A program made the position numbers and the translations under genes. DNA of 64,000 bases from Natronohydrobacter thiooxidans (GTDB lineage Bacteria > Pseudomonadota > Alphaproteobacteria > Rhodobacterales > Rhodobacteraceae), in NCBI RefSeq assembly GCF_001884735.1, contig NZ_MJAP01000013.1, positions 1-64,000 of the forward strand, given 5' to 3'. Below, one piece after another: positions 35,186 through 43,897 of the stretch. Position 1 is the first letter of the stretch. Each line of letters begins with the position of its first letter. Below the pieces are notes generated by a model. That model saw nothing but the letters and a program-made list of their open reading frames with translations. It searched no databases and was not told the origin of the DNA.

Positions 35186-36414
35186 AACTTGAGGGGCTGG
35201 AGATATTCGTGATCGGCACCCCGCCACCGGGCTGGGGCGGGCGGTACTGGATCATCACCCGGCTCACCACCGAATGCGGGTTGACCGGCTATGGCGAGGT
35301 TTATGCCGCCGCCGTGGGCGCGCAGGCGATGCGCGCCGTCATCGCGGATGTGTTCGCGCGCCATATGCGCGGCGAGAATCCCGAGAATGTGGAACTGATG
35401 TTCCGCCGCGCCTATTCCTCGGGCTTTACCCAGCGCCCCGATCCGACGGTGATGGGGGCGTTTTCGGGGCTGGAAATCGCCTGCTGGGACATTCTGGGCA
35501 AGGCCCGCGCGCGCCCGGTCTGGGCGCTTCTGGGCGGGCGCATGAACGAGAAGCTGCGCGCCTATACCTATCTCTATCCGCTGGCCCATCACGAGAAAGC
35601 CGCCTTCTGGACCAGCCCCGAGATGCAGGCGGAAAGCGCACTTGCGGCGGTGGATCAGGGGTTCACGGCGATCAAGCTGGACCCGGCAGGCCCCTATACG
35701 CTGCGCGGCGGGCATCAGCCGGGCATGCGCGACATTGATGTCACCGAGCGCATTCTCGGGGCGGTGCGGGCGGCGATCGGCACCCGCGCCGATATCCTGC
35801 TGGGCACGCATGGGCAATTCACCCCCGCAGGCGCGATCCGGCTGGGCGCGGCGGTCGAGCGCCATCAGCCGCTCTGGTTCGAGGAACCCATCCCCCCCGA
35901 TGACATTCCCGGCATGGCCGAAGTGGCGCGCGCCCTGCGCATCCCCGTTGCCACGGGCGAGCGGCTCTGCACCAAGGCCGAGTTCGGCGCGGTCTTGCGC
36001 GCGGGCGCGGCCAGCATCCTGCAGCCCGCGCTCGGGCGGGCAGGGGGGATATGGGAGGTCAGGAAAATCGCCGCCATGGCCGAGGTGTTCAGCGCGCAGA
36101 TTGCCCCGCATCTCTATGCAGGTCCGGTGGAATGGGCGGCCAATATCCATCTGGCGGCCTCGATCCCCAATCTGCTGATGATCGAATGTATCCAGACCGG
36201 CGGCGCGTTCCATCTGCCGCTGATCGGGCATTCCCTGCGCGTCGTGGAGGGGTTCGTCACGCCCCCGGATCTGCCCGGTCTGGGGATTTCTTTTGACGAA
36301 ACCCTGGCGCGGGCGCACAATTACGATGAAAACGACCTACATCTGCAGATGCAGGAAGCCCCCTGCGATTACGTCCACGGCAATAGTTTCGAAGGAGGTG
36401 CCCCGCGCGACTGA
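35182..36414 (+). CDS. Mandelate racemase/muconate lactonizing (enolase superfamily) enzyme
   Basis: The 410-residue protein has an N-terminal capping domain (GLTGYGEVYAAAVGAQAM) and a modified TIM barrel. Catalytic-region motifs are FTAIKLDPAGPY (Lys), LLGTHGQFTP, WFEEPIPPDD, VATGERLCTK and APHLYAGPVEWAANIHL (His). In many family members the motif before HGxxT carries an Asp metal ligand. Here that place appears to be Gly, as in a recognisable subgroup, so the metal site should be checked. Probable role: dehydratase or isomerase on a sugar acid or related hydroxy acid. It is coupled to the dehydrogenase gene. Confidence 0.82.
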   Translation: MKLEGLEIFVIGTPPPGWGGRYWIITRLTTECGLTGYGEVYAAAVGAQAMRAVIADVFARHMRGENPENVELMFRRAYSSGFTQRPDPTVMGAFSGLEIACWDILGKARARPVWALLGGRMNEKLRAYTYLYPLAHHEKAAFWTSPEMQAESALAAVDQGFTAIKLDPAGPYTLRGGHQPGMRDIDVTERILGAVRAAIGTRADILLGTHGQFTPAGAIRLGAAVERHQPLWFEEPIPPDDIPGMAEVARALRIPVATGERLCTKAEFGAVLRAGAASILQPALGRAGGIWEVRKIAAMAEVFSAQIAPHLYAGPVEWAANIHLAASIPNLLMIECIQTGGAFHLPLIGHSLRVVEGFVTPPDLPGLGISFDETLARAHNYDENDLHLQMQEAPCDYVHGNSFEGGAPRD

Positions 36415-36447
36415 CCCCCAATCATGCAGGACGGGATGGCAAAAAAG

Positions 36448-36460
36448 CGACATTATGTCG
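36448..36460. promoter_or_regulatory. Palindrome upstream of the ABC transporter genes
   Basis: CGACAT-T-ATGTCG has perfect 6-bp arms. It lies 107 bp upstream of the binding-protein ATG, within an A-rich/T-rich context (AAAAAAG...TTTTC). It suggests a second regulated promoter inside the cluster. Confidence 0.5.
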
Positions 36461-36566
36461 TTTTCAGACCGCTCGACGCCGCAAGCCGGGCATGTTCTGC
36501 ACAGAATGCCATAACTCTAGAATGGAAGCTGGCGATCAGATCCAGCAGCAAGACAGGGAGATATTC

Positions 36567-38204
36567 ATGACTCATTCCAAACGCAAGGCGACCGAATTGC
36601 ACCGCGCGGCGAAGCTTTATGCGCGCGAGTGTCGCGAGGGCAGGCTCAGCCGCCGCGAGTTCATGACCCGCGCCACGGCGCTGGGCGTCACTGCGCCCGC
36701 CGCTTATGGTCTGCTGGGCCTCGCCGCACCGCAGGCGCGCGCGCAGACCCCGCAGATGGGGGGCAGCTTGCGGATGCAGATGGACATCAAGGCCCAGCGC
36801 GACCCGCGCACATGGGACTGGTCGGAATTGTCGAATGTCTGCCGCGGCTGGCTGGAATATCTGGTCAGCTACGAGCGCGACGGCTCGATCCAGCCGGTGC
36901 TGCTGGAAAGCTGGGAAGCGAATGAAGATGCGACCGAGTTCACGCTGAACATCCGCCCCGGTGTGAAATGGAACAATGGCGACGATCTGACCGCCGAGCA
37001 TATCGCGCATAATTTCGAGCGCTGGTGCGATGCCTCGGTCGAGGGCAATTCGATGGCCGGTCGCATGAGCGCGCTGTCGGAAGACGGCAAACTGCGCGAG
37101 GGCGCGGTCGAGATCGTCGATGACCTGACCATCCGGCTGCACCTGTCCAGCCCCGATATCGCGATCATCGTCAACACGGCGGATTATCCTGCGGCTGTCG
37201 TGCACCCCTCCTTTACCGGGGATGATCCGGTTGCCAATCCGATCGGGACGGGCCCCTATCGCCCGGTCAGCCACAATACCGGCATCGGCGCGGTGATCGA
37301 GCGCAACCCCGATCATACATGGTGGAACGAGGGCAACGGGGCCTGGCTGGACCGGATCGAATTTATCGACCTGGGCACGGATCCTGCCGCATGGATGGCT
37401 GCCGCCGAAGGTGGCGAGATCGACATGACCTATCAGACCACTGGCGATTTCGTCGATCTGTTCGAGATGATCGGCATGCCCCAGTCCGAAGCGATCACCT
37501 CTGCAACCATTGCCGTGCGGTTCAATCAGACGCAGGCACCCTATGACAATGTCAATGTGCGCCGCGCCTTGCAGATGGCGGTCAATAACGAGATCGTGCT
37601 GGAGCTTGGCTATAATGATCGCGGGACGCTGGCCGAGAACCACCATGTCTGCCCGATCCATCCCGAATATGCCGAAATTCCCGGCCCCGTCTTCGACCCG
37701 GCTCAGGCAAGGTCCATGATCGAGGCCGAGGGGCTCGCAGGTCATGAATTCGAGCTGATCTCGATTGACGATGACTGGCAGGCGGCGACCTGCGACAGCG
37801 TGGCCGCCCAGATCCGGGCTGCGGGCATCAATATCCGGCGCACCATCCTGCCGGGCGCGACCTTCTGGAATGACTGGCTGAACTATCCCTTCTCCGCGAC
37901 CGAATGGAACATGCGCCCGCTGGGGGTGCAGGTGCTCAATCTGGCCTATCGCTCGGGCGAGGCCTGGAATGAGACCGGTTTCGCCAATGCCGAGTTTGAC
38001 ACCCTTCTGGCCGAGGCCAATGGGATTGCCGACGCGGACGAGCGGCGCGAAATCATGGCGCAGCTTCAGCAGATCTTGCTCGACGAGGGCGTGCTGATCC
38101 AGCCCTATTGGCGCTCGCTCTATCGCAACGCGCGTCCCAATATTCTGAACGCGGAAATGCACCCGACATTTGAAGTGCGCTACCAGCATTACGGGCTGGC
38201 CTGA
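36567..38204 (+). CDS. Oligopeptide/nickel-type ABC transporter substrate-binding protein (Tat-exported)
   Basis: The 545-residue family 5 receptor has a twin-arginine signal (LSRREFMTRATALG) ending near QARAQ. The export motif, the GVKWNNGDDLTAEHIAHNFE segment and IGTGPYRPV are typical of DppA/OppA-like proteins. GGGAGA before ATG 36567 supports this start over the ATG at 36492. Family 5 receptors bind peptides, but also opines, glycosides and other small compounds. With the catabolic genes upstream, the ligand is probably their substrate, which is inference. Confidence 0.9.
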   Translation: MTHSKRKATELHRAAKLYARECREGRLSRREFMTRATALGVTAPAAYGLLGLAAPQARAQTPQMGGSLRMQMDIKAQRDPRTWDWSELSNVCRGWLEYLVSYERDGSIQPVLLESWEANEDATEFTLNIRPGVKWNNGDDLTAEHIAHNFERWCDASVEGNSMAGRMSALSEDGKLREGAVEIVDDLTIRLHLSSPDIAIIVNTADYPAAVVHPSFTGDDPVANPIGTGPYRPVSHNTGIGAVIERNPDHTWWNEGNGAWLDRIEFIDLGTDPAAWMAAAEGGEIDMTYQTTGDFVDLFEMIGMPQSEAITSATIAVRFNQTQAPYDNVNVRRALQMAVNNEIVLELGYNDRGTLAENHHVCPIHPEYAEIPGPVFDPAQARSMIEAEGLAGHEFELISIDDDWQAATCDSVAAQIRAAGINIRRTILPGATFWNDWLNYPFSATEWNMRPLGVQVLNLAYRSGEAWNETGFANAEFDTLLAEANGIADADERREIMAQLQQILLDEGVLIQPYWRSLYRNARPNILNAEMHPTFEVRYQHYGLA

Positions 38205-38213
38205 GCCTGATCT

Positions 38214-38241
38214 GCCACGGCGGCGCGTTGACTGCCGTGGC
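38214..38241 (+). terminator. Hairpin after the binding-protein gene
   Basis: GCCACGGC-N12-GCCGTGGC is a perfect 8-bp stem followed by GCTATTTCC, between the receptor and the first permease. It is probably an attenuator or an mRNA-stabilising structure. Confidence 0.55.
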
Positions 38242-38301
38242 GCTATTTCCTTGCGTCCAGTGCCAACGCGCCCATAGGCGCCCTGGCAGACAGGAGACAG
38301 G

Positions 38302-39393
38302 ATGCTGTTCTTCCTCGCCCGTCGCGTCGGTGTGATGCTGGTCACGGCCCTGTGCCTGACATTTGTCGTATTCTATCTGACCAACATTCCCGCCAAGCTG
38401 GAAACCCTTGCCAAGACGCAGGCCGGCTCGCGCATCTCGGATGCCGAGGTCGCAAGCTGGCTCGACCGCAATGGCTATAACCAGCCGATGCTGGTGCGTT
38501 ATGGGGAATGGCTGGGTGTGGCGCGCGGCTGGACGCGGCAGCTTGATGACGGCAGCATGACCGGGCGCTGCTATCTGCTGACCGGCACCACCATCCCCGG
38601 TGCCGCGCCCGAACGCTGCGGGCTGGTGCAGGGCCATTGGGGCAATTCCACCCGGTTCCGCGCCCCGGTCGCCGAGGTGATCGGCGCAAGGCTCGGGGCG
38701 ACCGGCATGCTCATGCTCTGGGTGCTGATCGTCATGGTGCCGATGGCGCTCATCGTGGGCGTGCTGGCGGGCATGCGCGAGGGCTCGCGCACCGACCGTA
38801 CGCTCTCGACCTTCGCCATCGCCTCGACTGCGACGCCGGAATATGTCTCGGGCGTGGTGTTCATCGCACTTCTCGCCTCCTCCACCGTGGGGCTGTCGCC
38901 GCTGCTGGTCAGCTGGGGCTGGATCGAGGGGCCGGTGCTGTTTCAGGGCAATGCCCGCTCGGCGTTGGAGGGGATCACCTTCTGGAACTTCGCGCTGCCG
39001 GTGATGACGGTCGCGCTTTACGGCATGGGCTATGTCGCACGCATCACCCGCGCCTCGATGACCGAGGTGATGACCCAGCAATATATCCGCACCGCGCGGC
39101 TCAAGGGCGTGAGTTTCCCGAGTATCGTGCTGCGCCACGCACTCAGGAACGCCCTGATCGCGCCCTTCACGGTGATCATGCTGCAAATCCCCTGGCTTTT
39201 GAACGGGGTTGTCATCGTCGAGGTGCTGTTCAGCTATCCCGGCTTTGGCTGGACCCTGTTCGAGGCCGCCGCCAATAACGATATCGAATTGCTGCTGGCG
39301 GCCTCGGTCGTCGCGGTTCTGGTGGTGCTGGTGACACAGCTCATTTCGGATATCGGCTATGTCTGGCTCAACCCGCGCATCCGCGTGACCTGA
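38302..39393 (+). CDS. ABC transporter permease (DppB type)
   Basis: The 363-residue membrane protein has an N-terminal span that starts at residue 10 (VGVMLVTALCLTFVVFYL). A periplasmic stretch of roughly 110 residues follows, then five further spans. The EAA-type loop reads RLKGVSFPSIVLRHALRNALI. Members of this family pair with a DppC-type permease, encoded next after 11 bp. A long first periplasmic loop is normal for DppB. Substrate as for the receptor at 36567. Confidence 0.9.
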   Translation: MLFFLARRVGVMLVTALCLTFVVFYLTNIPAKLETLAKTQAGSRISDAEVASWLDRNGYNQPMLVRYGEWLGVARGWTRQLDDGSMTGRCYLLTGTTIPGAAPERCGLVQGHWGNSTRFRAPVAEVIGARLGATGMLMLWVLIVMVPMALIVGVLAGMREGSRTDRTLSTFAIASTATPEYVSGVVFIALLASSTVGLSPLLVSWGWIEGPVLFQGNARSALEGITFWNFALPVMTVALYGMGYVARITRASMTEVMTQQYIRTARLKGVSFPSIVLRHALRNALIAPFTVIMLQIPWLLNGVVIVEVLFSYPGFGWTLFEAAANNDIELLLAASVVAVLVVLVTQLISDIGYVWLNPRIRVT

Positions 39394-39404
39394 GGGGAGA
39401 GGGC

Positions 39405-40568
39405 ATGATGGACCCGTTAAGCTGGCTCGATATTCTTGGCCGCCTGTTGGTGCAGCTTCTGCCGGTCTGGCTGGCGCTGCTGGTGCTCTTTGCGCTCTCG
39501 ATCGGTTTCAAGCGCCGCCTTGGCCTTTATGGCAAGCTGTTTGATTCCGCCGTCGGTATGATCGGCTTCGCGCTGGTCATGTTCTGGGTCTTCGCGGCGC
39601 TCTTTGCCAATATGATCATCACCCATGACCCGCTGGCGCAGTTCAGCGGCATGCGCAACGCGACCCCCGGCACTCCCTTGCGCGATCCCGCAGGCGGGTA
39701 TGAGGTGTTCCTTCTGGGCGGCGACGCGCTGGCGCGCGATGTGTTCTCGCGCATGATCATCGGCGCGCGCGAAGTGCTGCGCATCGCGCCTTTCGCGGCA
39801 ATGATTTCCTTCATGATCGGCATCTCCCTTGGCCTGCCCGCAGGCTATATCGGCGGCAGGCTGGATACGGGCCTGACTTTTGTGGCCAATCTGGTGCTGG
39901 CCTTCCCGGTGATCCTCTTGTTCTTCCTGCTGGTCGCGCCGGAAATCCAGAACACAGCCATCCCGCGCGTCATGGCGGGGATCCTTTTTCTGATGCCGGT
40001 GCTGTTTTTCACCGTGCTCCTGAATGCGCGTTTCTTCACCCAACCGCTGAAGCGCAATCTCTATGTCGGCGCGGTGCTGGTGATCGGGCTCTGGGCCTAT
40101 TCGGGGCTGGCCTTCAATGCCGATCCTTTCGGCATCTGGGGCATGTCGCCGAACCTTCTGAATGTCTTTGTCGCCGTGGTCTTCGTCAATGCGCCGACGG
40201 TGTTCCGCATCGTGCGCGGCATCACCATGGATATCCGCACCCGCGATTATGTGTCCGCCGCCCAGACGCGGGGCGAGGGGCCGTGGTATATCATGCTCTG
40301 GGAAATCCTGCCCAATGCGCGCGGGCCGCTGATCGTCGATTTCTGCCTGCGCATCGGCTATACGACCATCCTTCTGGGCACGCTCGGCTTTTTCGGCCTC
40401 GGTGTCGCGCCCGAGAGCCCCGACTGGGGGTCCACCATCAATCAGGGCCGCCGCTTGCTGACGGTCTACCCGCACGCCGCCCTTGCGCCCGCATTGGCCC
40501 TGATGTCGCTGGTTCTGGGCCTCAACCTGCTGGCCGACGGGCTGCGCGAAGAGAGTTTGAAAGACTGA
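39405..40568 (+). CDS. ABC transporter permease (DppC type)
   Basis: The 387-residue permease is longer than usual (about 300) because of an extra N-terminal span region (residues 1-70) and an inserted segment around residues 180-250. The insertion adds hydrophobic stretches (VMAGILFLMPVLFFTVLLNA, LVIGLWAYSGLAF). The EAA loop reads AAQTRGEGPWYIMLWEILPN, and the C-terminus ends in LGLNLLADGLREE, the family pattern. It follows the DppB-type gene closely and is separated from the ATPase gene by a dispersed repeat. Confidence 0.9.
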   Translation: MMDPLSWLDILGRLLVQLLPVWLALLVLFALSIGFKRRLGLYGKLFDSAVGMIGFALVMFWVFAALFANMIITHDPLAQFSGMRNATPGTPLRDPAGGYEVFLLGGDALARDVFSRMIIGAREVLRIAPFAAMISFMIGISLGLPAGYIGGRLDTGLTFVANLVLAFPVILLFFLLVAPEIQNTAIPRVMAGILFLMPVLFFTVLLNARFFTQPLKRNLYVGAVLVIGLWAYSGLAFNADPFGIWGMSPNLLNVFVAVVFVNAPTVFRIVRGITMDIRTRDYVSAAQTRGEGPWYIMLWEILPNARGPLIVDFCLRIGYTTILLGTLGFFGLGVAPESPDWGSTINQGRRLLTVYPHAALAPALALMSLVLGLNLLADGLREESLKD

Positions 40569-40573
40569 TGTTC

Positions 40574-40624
40574 ATTTTCTTGCCAGAAATACTCCACGGG
40601 GGTGCGGGGGTGTGAAACCCCCGC
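40574..40624 (+). repeat. Dispersed box-plus-hairpin element, copy B
   Basis: The box ATTTTCTTGCCAGAAATACT is followed by the hairpin GCGGGGG-TGTGAAA-CCCCCGC (40604-40624). It lies in the gap between the DppC-type permease and the ATPase gene. Confidence 0.7.
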
Positions 40625-40652
40625 TTCTGCCCTCAATCAAGGAGCGCACCAG

Positions 40653-42770
40653 ATGACCGATTGGGACAAATCCAAACCCATCTTGGAGATCGACAAGCTC
40701 TCGATCTCTTTCTTCACGCGCGGCGGCGAAATCCCCGCCGTGATGGATTTCTCCTGCACGGTCATGCCGGGCGAGGCGATGGGGCTCGTAGGCGAATCCG
40801 GCTGCGGCAAATCCACGGTTGCCTTGGGGGTGATGCAGGATCTGGGCGTGAATGGACGCATCACCGGTGGCACCATCAGGTTCAAGGGACGCGATCTGAA
40901 TACGATGAGCGCGGCGGAACTCGCGAAAATCCGCGGCTCGGAAATCGCCATGATCTATCAGGAACCCATGGCCAGCCTGAACCCGGCGATGAAGATCGGG
41001 CGGCAACTGATGGAAGTGCCGATGATCCATCAGAAGATGCAGGCGACCGAGGCCCGCGCCCGCGCGCGCCAGCTTGTCGCCGATGTGCGGCTGCCCGATC
41101 CCGACCGCATCCTTGATGCCTATCCGCACCAGCTTTCGGGCGGCCAGCAGCAGCGCATCGTCATCGCCATGGCGCTGATGGCCAACCCTGCGCTTCTGAT
41201 CCTTGACGAGCCGACCACCGCGCTCGATGTGACGGTCGAGGCGGGGATCGTCGATCTGGTCAAGGATCTGGGCCGCAAATATGGCACTTCGATGCTGTTT
41301 ATCAGCCATAATCTCGGGCTGGTGATGGAGACCTGCAACCGGCTTTGCGTCATGTATTCCGGCGAGGCGGTCGAGACCGGTGCCATCCGCGATGTGTTCA
41401 ACCGCATGCGCCATCCCTATACGCAGGCGCTGTTCCGCGCCATTCCCTTGCCCAGCGCCGACAAGGGCTCGCGCCCCCTGCGCGCGATCCCGGGCAATTT
41501 CCCGCTGCCGCATGAGCGCCCGAAAGGCTGCAATTTCGGCCCGCGCTGCGATTATTTCCAGCAAGGTCTGTGCGATGCGCAGGAGATCCCCATGCTGGGG
41601 ATCGCGGGCGATGACCGTCACGGCAGCCGCTGCCTGCGCGTGGATCAGATCGACTGGGACGCGGCCTGGAGTTCCGACAGGGAAAGGGCCGCAACGCCCA
41701 TCGGCGAGGTGGTCCTGAAAATGGACGATCTGCGCAAATATTACGAGGTCGCGGCCTCCAGCCTGTTTTCGGGCGGCGATCCCAAGGTGGTCAAGGCCAA
41801 TGAAACGCTCAGTTTCGATGCGCGCGAGGGCGAGACGCTGGCCATCGTCGGCGAATCCGGTTGCGGTAAATCGACTTTCGCCAAGGTGTTGATGGGGCTG
41901 GAGACAGCGACCTCGGGCAAGATCATGCTCTTTGACGAGAATGTGCAATCCACCCCGATCCAGCACCGCAACACCGATACCGTTTCCACCCTGCAGATGG
42001 TGTTCCAGAACCCGTTCGACACGCTCAACCCCTCGATGACGGTGGGCGCGCAGATCGTCCGCGCGCTCGAAATCTTCAAGGTCGGCAAAACCACGTCAGA
42101 GCGCGAGCAGCGGATGCTGGAACTGCTGGATCTGGTCAAACTGCCGCGTGCCTTCGCCACCCGCATGCCGCGCCAGTTATCCGGTGGTCAGAAGCAGCGC
42201 GTGGGCATTGCGCGGGCCTTTGCCGGGGATGCCAAGGTGGTGGTGGCCGACGAGCCGGTCTCGGCGCTTGATGTCTCGGTGCAGGCGGCGGTGACCGAAC
42301 TCTTGATGGATATCCAGCGCAAGAATGGTACGACGCTTCTCTTCATCAGCCATGATCTGTCGATTGTACGCTACCTGTCGGATCGGGTGATGGTCATGTA
42401 TCTGGGGCATGTGGTCGAGCTTGGCACGACCGATCAGGTCTTCGCGCCGCCCTATCATCCCTATACCGAAGCGCTGTTGTCGGCGGTCCCGGTCGCGGAT
42501 ACCTCGGTGGTCAAGAAGCGGATCGTGCTGGAAGGAGATATTCCCTCGGCCATGAACCCGCCGCCGGGCTGCCCGTTCCAGACCCGGTGCCGCTGGAAAT
42601 CCGAGGTGCCGGGGAACCTGTGCGAGACCGAAGTGCCGCCGATGCGCAATCTGGCGGGCGGGCATCAGATCAAATGCCATCTTGCTGATGATATTCTGGC
42701 CCGGATGGAGCCGGTCTTTACCATAGCCCGTAATGAGGCTGGCGAAGCGGCGGCGGGATCTTCGCATTGA
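40653..42770 (+). CDS. Fused double ATPase of the ABC transporter (DppD-DppF type)
   Basis: The 705-residue protein carries two complete nucleotide-binding domains. First half: Walker A GESGCGKST near residue 48, signature LSGGQQQRIVIA, Walker B LLILDEPTTALD, and the oligopeptide-type C-terminal motif with Cys (CNFGPRCDYFQQGLCDA). Second half: Walker A GESGCGKST near 404, signature LSGGQKQRVGIA, Walker B VVVADEPVSALD, and CPFQTRCRWKSEVPGNLC. Separate DppD and DppF genes are more common; the fusion is known in alphaproteobacteria. ATG 40653 follows AAGGAG. It completes the importer of the cluster. Confidence 0.93.
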   Translation: MTDWDKSKPILEIDKLSISFFTRGGEIPAVMDFSCTVMPGEAMGLVGESGCGKSTVALGVMQDLGVNGRITGGTIRFKGRDLNTMSAAELAKIRGSEIAMIYQEPMASLNPAMKIGRQLMEVPMIHQKMQATEARARARQLVADVRLPDPDRILDAYPHQLSGGQQQRIVIAMALMANPALLILDEPTTALDVTVEAGIVDLVKDLGRKYGTSMLFISHNLGLVMETCNRLCVMYSGEAVETGAIRDVFNRMRHPYTQALFRAIPLPSADKGSRPLRAIPGNFPLPHERPKGCNFGPRCDYFQQGLCDAQEIPMLGIAGDDRHGSRCLRVDQIDWDAAWSSDRERAATPIGEVVLKMDDLRKYYEVAASSLFSGGDPKVVKANETLSFDAREGETLAIVGESGCGKSTFAKVLMGLETATSGKIMLFDENVQSTPIQHRNTDTVSTLQMVFQNPFDTLNPSMTVGAQIVRALEIFKVGKTTSEREQRMLELLDLVKLPRAFATRMPRQLSGGQKQRVGIARAFAGDAKVVVADEPVSALDVSVQAAVTELLMDIQRKNGTTLLFISHDLSIVRYLSDRVMVMYLGHVVELGTTDQVFAPPYHPYTEALLSAVPVADTSVVKKRIVLEGDIPSAMNPPPGCPFQTRCRWKSEVPGNLCETEVPPMRNLAGGHQIKCHLADDILARMEPVFTIARNEAGEAAAGSSH

Positions 42771-42852
42771 TGTGCAAATCTGCGCCCCTCCATTTCCGGC
42801 CCGGACCGACGCGCCGCCCCGTTGTGCCTTCGCGCAGAACTGCCATTGATCG

Positions 42853-42869
42853 GCCAGTTTGAAACTGGC
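42853..42869. promoter_or_regulatory. Palindrome upstream of the asparaginase gene
   Basis: GCCAGTTT-G-AAACTGGC has perfect 8-bp arms and lies 72 bp before the asparaginase ATG. It may be an operator or a short RNA hairpin. Confidence 0.45.
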
Positions 42870-42940
42870 AAGACGCATCAGGAGCATTGCAGAACCGGTG
42901 GTCGGGATGCGGACGCTCTGATCGCTGGCGGAAGGAAAAC

Positions 42941-43828
42941 ATGAGCAGGATTCTGATCCTTCACACTGGGGGCACCATCGGCATGGTGGCGGGGCCCGAC
43001 GGGCTGACCCCCGCGGACGGTCTGCTGGAGCAGGCACTGCAACAGCTTGCAGGAACGGAAGCGACGCTTTCGGTCGAGGTTTTCGACCCGCTGGTGGACA
43101 GCGCCGAGATGGGCCCCGCCTATTGGAACCGGCTGATCGACCGGATCGCCGCCTTTCAGGGTGCCGGGGTGATCATCACCCATGGCACCGATACAATGGC
43201 CTTTACCGGCGCGGCTCTGGCGCAGGCGCTGGCCGGGTTGCGCTGCCCGGTCGTGCTCTGTGGATCAATGCAGCCGCTGAATACCGGCGGGGATGCCGAG
43301 GGCAATCTGGCACTCGCCCTGCAGGCCGTGCACAGCGCCGCACCCGGCGTCTGGCTGGCTTTCGCCGGGCGGTTGCTGCCTGCGGCGGGCCTGATCAAGC
43401 ACGATTCACAGGGCGCGGATGCGTTTCGTTCGGTCCCGCAAGCCCCCCTGCCTGAGCGCTTTCGCCTGCGTCGCTTCGCGCCGCTTCGGCTGGCCATCCT
43501 CACCCTGTCGCCGGGCCTGCCCGCTGCGGCTGTTGCAGCCGCGCTTGCAGAACTGGATGGCGCCGTGCTGCGCGTCTTCGGGGCGGGCACGATCATGTCC
43601 GATCCGGCGCTGGAGACGGTGCTGGCGGATGCCGTGGCGCGTGGCTGCCGCATCCGCGCCGTCAGCCAGTGCGAGACCGGCGGGTTGATGCCCGGTGCCT
43701 ATGCTGCCGGTGCCGCGCTCTGGCGGGCCGGGGTCGAGAATGGCGGGGTCGAGACGCCCGAGGCGGCGCTGGCGCGGCTTTGGCTCGACTTGTCCGATGC
43801 TGCCTCGGACCTGTCGGGGACCGGTTGA
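42941..43828 (+). CDS. L-asparaginase-family amidohydrolase
   Basis: The 295-residue enzyme has the two catalytic Thr motifs HTGGTIGM at residues 6-13 and THGTDTMAFTG near residue 80. It has VVLCGSMQPLNTGGDAEGN as the third conserved block. There is no signal peptide, so it is cytoplasmic. It hydrolyses asparagine or a related amide to the acid and ammonia. It follows the ABC transporter by 170 bp on the same strand and could act on the imported compound, but a general role is equally possible. The last 20 residues are Ala/Asp-rich and not conserved. Confidence 0.88.
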   Translation: MSRILILHTGGTIGMVAGPDGLTPADGLLEQALQQLAGTEATLSVEVFDPLVDSAEMGPAYWNRLIDRIAAFQGAGVIITHGTDTMAFTGAALAQALAGLRCPVVLCGSMQPLNTGGDAEGNLALALQAVHSAAPGVWLAFAGRLLPAAGLIKHDSQGADAFRSVPQAPLPERFRLRRFAPLRLAILTLSPGLPAAAVAAALAELDGAVLRVFGAGTIMSDPALETVLADAVARGCRIRAVSQCETGGLMPGAYAAGAALWRAGVENGGVETPEAALARLWLDLSDAASDLSGTG

Positions 43829-43868
43829 CCGGCAGTTCCGCTGGCCGATATCGGCGGCAAAAGGAACA

Positions 43869-43891
43869 GGCGCGCGTCTCATCCGCGCGCC
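43869..43891. terminator. Terminator hairpin between convergent genes
   Basis: GGCGCGCG-TCTCATC-CGCGCGCC is a perfect 8-bp stem with a 7-nt loop between the asparaginase (plus) and hydroxyacid dehydrogenase (minus) genes. Confidence 0.65.
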
Positions 43892-43897
43892 GTGCTG

